Positions 1-5,953 of a DNA stretch of 6,630 bases are shown here, in pieces. This DNA comes from Leptospira sp. (GTDB taxonomy: Bacteria; Spirochaetota; Leptospiria; Leptospirales; Leptospiraceae). Every line of letters begins with the position of its first letter. The first letter of the stretch is position 1. The notes under the pieces were generated by a model. It did no database searches, was not told the DNA's origin, and saw only the letters and a program-made list of their open reading frames with translations. The stretch covers positions 1 through 6,630 of the forward strand of contig JAIOQL010000642.1 in the NCBI GenBank assembly GCA_021413405.1, in the 5' to 3' direction. A program made the translations under genes and the position numbers.

Positions 1-2
1 AA

Positions 3-1670
3 ATTTATTTTAATATGCTATCCGAACTTCGTACCCCTGTGTATGTGAGAGAACTTATTATCAAAGACCTGAGATCCTATTTTGGACATGATTTTCATGA
101 CAATCTGAATGAAAAGGATCTGGCCCTTGTCCTCGATGTTATCGGTAAAAGTGAATCTAAAAAAATATTCAATAGAGGTCTCATCGATTTCCGGCGTAAA
201 TTTGATAATCCGGTAATGGTCAGAAATATTTCCCGTCTCTTAATCAGATATCAGCCTGAAAGACTTTTCGCATTTCTTTCTGCAAATCAGGACACAATTG
301 CATCCAACCCGGCATTTTCAGTCAACTTTGCTGAAGAGTTGATTCAAATCTCCGAAACAGGGATTGCTGAAAAAATAATTGGCGAATTCGGAAAAAATTC
401 TGATCAGGCTTCTTTTCACAGAATATATGCAAGGATTTATAAAAAAAACAGGCAGGAGGGGAAATATTTTGATTCTCTTCTGAAGTATCTCGCCGAGGTT
501 CCCTATGACCTTGGCTTCCAGGATAAACTAATCGATTTTCTGGCCGGGAGCACCGGTCGCGGACTGAATTTTTCCCGGCGTGAATATTGGATCCGGGCGA
601 TGGAAGCGATTCCATCGCTACCTGTGAAAGGCCGATTGATCTACTGGTATCTCCGGTTTCTGAAAAATACCGGGGATAAAACAGCTCTCCAGAAACTACT
701 TTCGGAATATTACCAGCATTGCCCGGGTTCATACTACATTAAAACGATAAGACAGGAATTTTCCCCGGAAATTTCAGAATTGAAATTACCAGCAAATCCA
801 ACTTCGGGAAAAGAAAACCTGGTGCAATTTCTATCCATTACAGGTGCAAGGCCCGAAGAAATGGAAAAAATCCGGGGAAAAAATCTCAGTTTCGCGTACT
901 ATGACACAGCATTCGATCTTGGTGTGCGTCTCTCCAATGCTCAATCAAAAGTCAAAAACCATGAACTTCTGCAACTCGCCGCAGAGTATTTGAGGATTGG
1001 AGAAGAATCCAATGCTCAGTACCTGGTAAACCAGTATTCCGGACAGAAAGGTCTGAACGAAGAAGAGAAACAGGAACTTCTGGTTGGATTGGGGGACATC
1101 ACAAGAAATGCCTACCTGTCTCTTTTCAACACCCGTTTGCTAATGCGCAAATATAAAATCCCAGATGATCCTTTGCTTTTGCCGCAAACAATAACCTCAA
1201 GACTGTATCCCCGACCACACAGATCCGTCGTTTCAAAGAATTCTAAAAGTTTCGGAGTTGAGGAAGATATCGTCTATGCAATCATGAGACAGGAATCATT
1301 CTTCCGGGAAGCGGCGATCTCTTCTTCAAATGCGAAAGGCCTGATGCAGGTTATGCCCTCGACAGGTAAATTCCTGGCAAAAAGCCTGCATGTAAATGAT
1401 TACTCCCTCCACGATCCCGAAGTTTCGATAAAACTCGGAACAAAGTTTCTTTCAGATCTTTTACAAATGAACAGCAATGACCTGCGATGGGCTTCCATTG
1501 CGTACAATGGAGGACCGGGAAACCTGAGAAAATGGAAACGAAATCATTATCAGGGGGATTTCAATCATTTCCTCGAGGAGATTCCTTCTAAGGAATCAAG
1601 AGACTATTGCAGGATCACACTTTCTAATTATTACAATTACAGACTACTCAGGAGTTTTTACAATCAATGA
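3..1670 (+). CDS. slt: Soluble lytic murein transglycosylase (Slt/SLT-domain), 5' partial
   Basis: This enzyme cleaves the MurNAc-GlcNAc bond of peptidoglycan to give 1,6-anhydroMurNAc ends and acts in the periplasm. Numbering from the ATG at 15, the first ~395 residues are an alpha-helical region like the superhelical (U/L) part of Slt70. It is followed by LYPRPH (397-402), the usual lead-in to the catalytic domain. The SLT domain spans ~412-535: AIMRQESFF with the presumed catalytic Glu427, SSNAKGLMQVMPST (437-450), AYNGGPG (496-502) and EEIPSKESRDY (521-531). The frame is open to the left edge with no stop, no Shine-Dalgarno precedes the ATG at 15, and no signal peptide is visible. The true start, probably with an export signal, therefore lies upstream of the window. 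The 3' end overlaps the deacetylase start by 4 bp, implying co-transcription and translational coupling. The SLT assignment is firm; equivalence to E. coli slt rather than another Slt-like paralogue is inferred. Confidence 0.9.
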   Translation: MYFNMLSELRTPVYVRELIIKDLRSYFGHDFHDNLNEKDLALVLDVIGKSESKKIFNRGLIDFRRKFDNPVMVRNISRLLIRYQPERLFAFLSANQDTIASNPAFSVNFAEELIQISETGIAEKIIGEFGKNSDQASFHRIYARIYKKNRQEGKYFDSLLKYLAEVPYDLGFQDKLIDFLAGSTGRGLNFSRREYWIRAMEAIPSLPVKGRLIYWYLRFLKNTGDKTALQKLLSEYYQHCPGSYYIKTIRQEFSPEISELKLPANPTSGKENLVQFLSITGARPEEMEKIRGKNLSFAYYDTAFDLGVRLSNAQSKVKNHELLQLAAEYLRIGEESNAQYLVNQYSGQKGLNEEEKQELLVGLGDITRNAYLSLFNTRLLMRKYKIPDDPLLLPQTITSRLYPRPHRSVVSKNSKSFGVEEDIVYAIMRQESFFREAAISSSNAKGLMQVMPSTGKFLAKSLHVNDYSLHDPEVSIKLGTKFLSDLLQMNSNDLRWASIAYNGGPGNLRKWKRNHYQGDFNHFLEEIPSKESRDYCRITLSNYYNYRLLRSFYNQ

Positions 1671-2728
1671 AAAAATTAATATTTTTGATGTTAATCACTA
1701 CAAAGACACAGAGAACTCGGAATTGCACAGAGTTTACGAAGTTGCACCGGGCATTCTCTATGTTTCTTTGTGTAATTCGTGCATCCGTGGTATTCTGTTC
1801 CCGGGTTTTCCTTTTATTTTTTATTCTTCCGCATAATATAAATGCCGAGACCCGTCCGAACGAGCTTGGAAAAATACTTATAATGACCTATCATAAGATA
1901 GGAGATATTGATACTCATTTTACCAGAAACAGAAAAGGCTTCATGGATGATCTGGAACTTTTCAAAACGGAAGGATTTGCTACGATTCTCGTGAGTGATT
2001 TTGAAAACAAAATTATCCGGGTTCCAGCAGGAAAAAAACCTGTAATACTGACTTTCGATGATTCGTCAATCAGCCAGTTCGAAATGGATGAATCAGGAAA
2101 TATCCTCCCCGGTTGTGCGGTCGGAATGATGGAATCGTTCAAGAAAAAAAATCCGGATTTCCCGCTCCACGCCATCTTCTTTGTGACTCCCGGATCAAAG
2201 TCGCCTAACGATCTTTTCGGCCAGCCTAAATTTACCAAAAGAAAGGTAGATTTTCTTTTATCAAACGGCTATGAAATTGGGAATCATACTCTCTGGCATG
2301 CAAACCTAAACCAGTTCAAAAATAAAATCGAGGAGCAGCTTGCAGGATGCCAGAGAGAAGTAAATAAATTTCTACCTGACTTCAGGATCTATGCGATGGC
2401 AACTCCTTATGGATCCTTTCCCCCGGAAAAATACAATGATCTTCTGATCTCAGGAACCTATAAAGGTGTTAGCTACAAGAATGCGATCATTTTCGATTAT
2501 TCCAACCGGTTGAGTTTCTCTCCTTTCGATATTGGATTTAATGTATACAGGACAAGACGTATACACGGTTTCGGAGAGAACATAAGAAAAAAGATACAGG
2601 ATTTCAAAAAGAACCCGGAATCTCCGTTTGTCAGTGACGGGGACGAAAAGACGATTACGATTCCGGAGAAAGAACGTTCAAATCTGAATCCCTCTTTGCG
2701 GTCAAAATTTAAAATAAAAATTTACTGA
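1667..2728 (+). CDS. Polysaccharide deacetylase (NodB-homology), exported; repeat inside signal peptide
   Basis: This is a predicted carbohydrate esterase family 4 enzyme that removes N-acetyl groups from a surface or wall polysaccharide; the substrate is unknown. Numbering from the ATG at 1667 (353 aa): ILIMTYHKIGD (70-80) is the typical opening strand. Motif 1 is LTFDDSS with Asp131 (presumed base) and Asp132 (metal). Motif 2 is GNHTLWH with metal ligands His207 and His211. Motif 3 is ATPYG (245-249), without the Arg of classical NodB enzymes. TFDDSS followed by GNHT and AxPYG fits a subfamily I recall with A-x-P-Y/F-G at motif 3, so activity is plausible. The C-terminal ~40 residues are charged and not recognised. 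AGGAG at 1650-1654 lies 12 nt before the ATG, which overlaps the transglycosylase stop (ATGA). The N-terminus is odd: MKKLIFLMLI is followed by ~32 polar, cationic residues from a palindromic repeat, then a hydrophobic run (43-54) and a likely signal peptidase I site after INA (residue 60). Confidence 0.86.
   Translation: MKKLIFLMLITTKTQRTRNCTEFTKLHRAFSMFLCVIRASVVFCSRVFLLFFILPHNINAETRPNELGKILIMTYHKIGDIDTHFTRNRKGFMDDLELFKTEGFATILVSDFENKIIRVPAGKKPVILTFDDSSISQFEMDESGNILPGCAVGMMESFKKKNPDFPLHAIFFVTPGSKSPNDLFGQPKFTKRKVDFLLSNGYEIGNHTLWHANLNQFKNKIEEQLAGCQREVNKFLPDFRIYAMATPYGSFPPEKYNDLLISGTYKGVSYKNAIIFDYSNRLSFSPFDIGFNVYRTRRIHGFGENIRKKIQDFKKNPESPFVSDGDEKTITIPEKERSNLNPSLRSKFKIKIY
1697..1791. repeat. Degenerate palindromic interspersed repeat (MITE/REP-like) inside a coding region
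   Basis: The stretch begins actacaaagacacagag and ends gcatccgtggt. These ends match the widespread environmental-genome repeat type with 'ACCACAAAGACACAGAG' and 'ACCACGGATGCAC' ends, recognised from memory. The outer 36 nt on each side are imperfect inverted repeats, pairing at 19 of 36 positions by my count. Inside, CACAGAG recurs at 1707-1713 and 1726-1732, and TTGCAC at 1723-1728 and 1742-1747, both offset by 19 nt, so there is a short tandem substructure. It encodes no protein of its own, but the deacetylase frame reads through it as a TTKTQRTR-type peptide, a common signature of such repeats when translated. No transposase is nearby, so any mobility would have to be supplied in trans. 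No clear target-site duplication is visible, and the exact borders are uncertain by a few bases. Confidence 0.72.
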
Positions 2729-2839
2729 ATGATTCTGATAAATATTTCCAAAGAATATCAAAAAATACTTTTCACAACCCGTCGGTAATTTTCAGTATTG
2801 AATATACACTATCATTAAAAGAAACCGGGAGATCATTAC
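2729..2839 (+). promoter_or_regulatory. Intergenic region with possible gltA promoter
   Basis: This 111-bp AT-rich gap is the only sizeable break before gltA and the likeliest place for its promoter. TATACA at 2803-2808 (within AATATACACTAT) is a possible -10 box. No good -35 hexamer sits 16-18 nt upstream of it, so the assignment is weak. The ribosome binding site is clear: GGGAG at 2827-2831, 8 nt before the gltA ATG. No convincing rho-independent terminator for the upstream deacetylase is visible here, so read-through into gltA is possible. Confidence 0.3.
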
Positions 2840-4129
2840 ATGGCAGACAAGGCAATACTAAAAATCGACGGAAAAGAATACGAACTTCCTCTAATCGAAG
2901 GTTCGGAAAAAGAGAAGGCGATCGATATTACTAAACTTAGGGCTCTTTCAGGATATGTCACCCTCGACAGCGGATACCTCAACACCGGAGCCTGTACAAG
3001 TTCCATAACATTTCTCGATGGAGAAAACGGAATTTTGAGATACCGGGGAATTCCCATTGAGCAATTAGCGGAAAAATCAACATTCACTGAAGTTGCCTAT
3101 CTCCTGATTTATGGAAAACTTCCGACGGATTCCGAATTGAAAGAATGGAATTCCTCCATTACGAAACACACTCTAGTCCACGAAGATCTGAAACGACTTT
3201 TCAATGGATTCCCCAAAGACGGGCACCCTATGGCAATCATGTCCTGTATGATTGCATGTCTCTCAACCTACTACCAGGATTCCTATGATCCGGAAAACCC
3301 GGCTCACAGAGAAATTTCCATTCTTCGTCTGATGGCAAAATTCCCGACTATTGCGGCTTTCGCATTTAAAAAATCGATTGGCCAGCCTGCTGTCCATCCG
3401 AGAAATGAACTGGATTATTGTGCTAATTTTCTCAACATGATGTTTTCTGTTCCCGCAGAAGAATACAAAATTGATCCGGAAGTTGTGAAAGCTCTAAATC
3501 TATTACTGATTCTTCATGCTGATCATGAGCAAAACTGCTCAACATCTACAGTAAGACTTGTTGGTTCGAGTCTTGCGAATCTGTATGCGGCTATCTCTTC
3601 GGGGATTTGTGCATTGTGGGGTCCAAGACACGGAGGCGCCAACCAGGAAGTTCTGGAAATGCTCCAGGAAATAAAACAGAACGGTTGGACGGTTAAGCAG
3701 GTTGTCGAAAAGGCAAAGGATAAAAATTCCAACTTCCGCCTTTCAGGATTCGGGCATAGGGTATATAAAAACTTTGATCCAAGGGCAAAGATTATCAAAA
3801 AAGGCTGCGACGTTGTTCTCGCCAAACTTGGAATAAAAGATCCGTTACTCGACATTGCAAAAGAACTTGAGGAAGCGGCTCTGAAAGATCAGTACTTTGT
3901 AGACAGAAAACTTTACCCGAATGTAGATTTCTACAGTGGAATTATCTACAGAGCACTCGGAATTCCCACAGATATGTTCACAGTAATGTTTGGAATCGGT
4001 AGACTTCCCGGATGGATTGCACAATGGAAGGAAATGATCGAAGCTCCTGACATGAAAATCGGAAGACCGAGACAAATTTATGTCGGTCCAGCACAGATTT
4101 CCTATGAAGAGGCTAAGAAAAAATCGTAA
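2840..4129 (+). CDS. gltA: Citrate synthase (type II, GltA)
   Basis: This enzyme condenses acetyl-CoA with oxaloacetate to form citrate, the entry step of the TCA cycle, in the cytoplasm. At 429 aa it has the length of the E. coli-type (type II) enzyme and carries the N-terminal beta-rich domain of that class (residues ~3-70, ending SSITFLDGENGILRYRG). The catalytic triad is intact: His264 in GPRHGGANQE, His306 in GFGHRVYKNFDPRA and Asp363 in YPNVDFYSGIIYRALG. LHADHEQNCSTSTVR (225-239) is the conserved substrate-binding helix region. The start is well supported by GGGAG 8 nt upstream. It stands somewhat apart from its neighbours (111 bp before, 60 bp after) and is probably its own transcription unit, with a strong hairpin after the stop. 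Nothing suggests damage or recent transfer. The N-terminal sequence resembles Leptospira-type citrate synthases, which is the main taxonomic clue. A 2-methylcitrate synthase role is less likely given the length and N-terminal domain. Confidence 0.97.
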   Translation: MADKAILKIDGKEYELPLIEGSEKEKAIDITKLRALSGYVTLDSGYLNTGACTSSITFLDGENGILRYRGIPIEQLAEKSTFTEVAYLLIYGKLPTDSELKEWNSSITKHTLVHEDLKRLFNGFPKDGHPMAIMSCMIACLSTYYQDSYDPENPAHREISILRLMAKFPTIAAFAFKKSIGQPAVHPRNELDYCANFLNMMFSVPAEEYKIDPEVVKALNLLLILHADHEQNCSTSTVRLVGSSLANLYAAISSGICALWGPRHGGANQEVLEMLQEIKQNGWTVKQVVEKAKDKNSNFRLSGFGHRVYKNFDPRAKIIKKGCDVVLAKLGIKDPLLDIAKELEEAALKDQYFVDRKLYPNVDFYSGIIYRALGIPTDMFTVMFGIGRLPGWIAQWKEMIEAPDMKIGRPRQIYVGPAQISYEEAKKKS

Positions 4130-4137
4130 ATAATACA

Positions 4138-4172
4138 AAGTCTTTGCACACATTTTTTGTGTGTAAAGACTT
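4138..4172 (+). terminator. Strong hairpin after gltA: probable terminator, possibly a 5' UTR regulatory structure
   Basis: The arms 4138-4152 (AAGTCTTTGCACACA) and 4158-4172 (TGTGTGTAAAGACTT) pair over 15 bp with a single G-T (G-U) mismatch, closing on a 5-nt T loop. It begins 8 nt after the gltA stop, the expected place for a terminator. Unlike a canonical rho-independent terminator, no U-tract follows the 3' arm (next bases are acccctaaag). It could instead protect the 3' end of the gltA message, or sit in the leader of the following methyltransferase gene, whose start lies 17 nt downstream. Confidence 0.55.
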
Positions 4173-4189
4173 ACCCCTAAAGTATTGCT

Positions 4190-5398
4190 TTGAAGCTTCT
4201 ATCCTTTAAGCTTTCTGCTGAAAACGCAGTAACACTAAACAAAAAACATCCATGGATTTTCAGGGGAAAGGTTTCCTCATATGCAAGGAAGTTCAAAGAC
4301 GGAACTATCCTGAAACTTCTGGATCCTGCCGGAAAAATGGCCGGTATCGGGATCTATTCGGATACCGGGCTGATCGCGATCCGGGTGATCTTCTTCGGTG
4401 ATAATTTTGAGTTAAAATATTTTTCCGAACTAATTTTGGAAATTATAAACCGAAAGAAAATTCTTTTAAAAAACACAAATAGTATTCGCTGGATACACGG
4501 AGAAAATGACATATTGCCGGGTATCACAATTGATGAACACGCCGATGCAATTATAATTATGCTTTATTCCGCCTCGTTGTATTCTTTCGGAAGATTCATT
4601 GGAAATCTTCTTTATAGAAAACTAACCTCTTCTGAATTTATTAAATTAAAACCTTCTATACTTCTTCTAAAGAGTCCCATCCGGAAAGGACATGACCAGG
4701 GAAATACTCCCGGAAAAATCCGTTTTCTCAGAGGCTTACCAAAGACGGAAAAAATTATCCAGTTTAGAAAGATTCAATATAAAATAGATATAACGGGTCA
4801 GAAAAGCGGAATTTACAATGACATCCGGAATCTCAGAAACTTTGTATTGGATCATCCAGAAAATTTCAGCGGGAAGAAGGTTCTAAATCTTTTTTCAAAC
4901 AACGGGCTGCTGTCTGTTTGCCTGGAAAAGGCAGGTGCAGATAAGATTTATTCGATCGATGAAAGTAAACATGCTCTGGAAATTCACAAAAAGAACATCG
5001 AAAGCGCCCCGGAAAAACACATACTGGTTAAGCTGAATATTTTTAAAGACCTGGAAAATTATTTGAAAGAATTAAAAGAAAAATTTGATATTATAATCAT
5101 TGATCCGCCGAGTCTTACTGCTTCGGCAAAAGATATTAAAAATGCCAAGGAATCTTATAAACGGTTAATTGTCCAGACTGCAAAGTATCTGACTAAGCCT
5201 GGAATGTTAATTCTATGTTCCTGCTCAAACAGGATTCATTCGAACGAATTCGAACGGATTTCGCAGGAAGCTATGGAAATGAGCGGGCTAAAACATAGAA
5301 AACCTGTCAAATTAAAACCAGAAATCGATCATCCGGTGATCAGCACATTTCCGGAAGGAGATTATTTTAAAGTTCACATTTATGCGGTGGGAGAATGA
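4190..5398 (+). CDS. RlmI-like class I SAM-dependent rRNA methyltransferase (PUA domain + methyltransferase)
   Basis: Predicted to methylate a cytosine of 23S rRNA using S-adenosylmethionine; E. coli RlmI makes m5C1962, but the exact site here is inferred. The 402-aa length matches RlmI (about 396). An N-terminal PUA RNA-binding domain (~1-70) contains KKHPWIFRGKV (18-28). It is followed by GENDILPGITID (104-115) and the family block GQKSGIYNDIRNLR (203-216). The Rossmann methyltransferase domain has motif I VLNLFSNNGLLSV (231-243), acidic SAM-ribose residues in YSIDES (254-259), DPPS (305-308) and CSCS (343-346). The start is a TTG at 4190: an in-frame TAA at 4178-4180 limits upstream extension, and the next ATG would remove the PUA domain. 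The ribosome binding site is poor (AAAG at 4179-4182). The 3' end overlaps the pseudouridine synthase start by 4 bp, indicating an operon. Confidence 0.86.
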   Translation: MKLLSFKLSAENAVTLNKKHPWIFRGKVSSYARKFKDGTILKLLDPAGKMAGIGIYSDTGLIAIRVIFFGDNFELKYFSELILEIINRKKILLKNTNSIRWIHGENDILPGITIDEHADAIIIMLYSASLYSFGRFIGNLLYRKLTSSEFIKLKPSILLLKSPIRKGHDQGNTPGKIRFLRGLPKTEKIIQFRKIQYKIDITGQKSGIYNDIRNLRNFVLDHPENFSGKKVLNLFSNNGLLSVCLEKAGADKIYSIDESKHALEIHKKNIESAPEKHILVKLNIFKDLENYLKELKEKFDIIIIDPPSLTASAKDIKNAKESYKRLIVQTAKYLTKPGMLILCSCSNRIHSNEFERISQEAMEMSGLKHRKPVKLKPEIDHPVISTFPEGDYFKVHIYAVGE

Positions 5399-5952
5399 TT
5401 TATATCGCTTTCAATAAACCGTTCCAGGTTCTATCCCAGTTCAAAGAACTGGATGGCAAGGCGAATCTGAAAAATTTTATTGCCTTACCGGAAAAACCGA
5501 AGGCAGCAGGAAGACTTGATTATGACAGTGAAGGTCTGCTATTTCTTAGCGACGATGACCAATTCATTTACAATATTACCAATCCGTCACGGGAAATAGA
5601 GAAGGAATATCTTACGCAAGTTGAAGGAACGCCAGCGAAATCAGATCTAAAAAAATTTGAATCAGGGATCATTACTCAAACAGAAAATTATGCACCTGGA
5701 ACTGCAGAAATCATTCCACAACCTGAATTCCTATGGGAAAGAACACCATCTATCCGGGTGAGAAAAAATATCCCGACGACATGGCTCCGTATTGTCATAT
5801 CTGAAGGAAAAAACAGGCAGGTAAGGAAAATGACGGCTCATATAGGGTTTCCAACGCTCCGGCTGATCCGTGTCAGGATAGGAAAATATACATTGGGTAA
5901 TCTTGAGCCGGGAAAATTCCGGTATATCTCGAAGCGGGAGATCTTTGGATAA
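5395..5952 (+). CDS. rluE: 23S rRNA pseudouridine synthase, RluE type
   Basis: This enzyme isomerises a specific uridine of 23S rRNA to pseudouridine; E. coli RluE acts on U2457. It is a cytoplasmic ribosome-biogenesis factor of the RsuA/RluB/E/F family. The catalytic motif GRLDYDSEGLLFLSDD spans 39-54, with Asp42 the nucleophile. The C-terminal half carries WERTPSIRVRKNIPTTWL (114-131) and EGKNRQVRKMTAHIGFP (137-153) followed by TLRLIRVRIG, a pattern typical of RluE. It has no N-terminal S4 domain and begins directly with IYIAFNKP, also as in RluE. At 185 aa it is a compact member (E. coli RluE is about 217). The ATG overlaps the stop of the preceding methyltransferase (ATGA), and ggtggGAGA just upstream can serve as ribosome binding site. 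The closely following methyltransferase suggests a joint RNA-modification operon. Confidence 0.93.
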   Translation: MIYIAFNKPFQVLSQFKELDGKANLKNFIALPEKPKAAGRLDYDSEGLLFLSDDDQFIYNITNPSREIEKEYLTQVEGTPAKSDLKKFESGIITQTENYAPGTAEIIPQPEFLWERTPSIRVRKNIPTTWLRIVISEGKNRQVRKMTAHIGFPTLRLIRVRIGKYTLGNLEPGKFRYISKREIFG

Positions 5953-5953
5953 A

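Noticed and set aside
322..732. Antisense open frame of 136 codons within the transglycosylase gene, and similar antisense frames elsewhere.
   Set aside because: They lie opposite well-supported genes, lack recognisable domains and show no independent ribosome binding signal; they are shadow frames.
2387..2416. Missing Arg in motif 3 of the deacetylase (MATPYG instead of R-x-P-Y), suggesting an inactive enzyme.
   Set aside because: A-x-P-Y/F-G is, as I recall, usual in the TFDDSS...GNHT subfamily to which this protein appears to belong, and the metal ligands Asp132, His207 and His211 are present.
2732..2756. Possible terminator stem ATTCT/AGAAT after the deacetylase gene.
   Set aside because: Only five A/T-rich base pairs around a 15-nt loop, with no U-tract directly behind; not distinguishable from chance.
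4339..4369. Inverted repeat GGTATC ... GATACC.
   Set aside because: Short and inside the methyltransferase coding region encoding conserved PUA-domain residues; most likely chance.
5233..5258. Repeated TTCGAACG-like motif (attcgaacgaattcgaacg).
   Set aside because: It lies inside the methyltransferase coding sequence (Ser-Asn-Glu-Phe-Glu-Arg codons), is short, and has no regulatory context.
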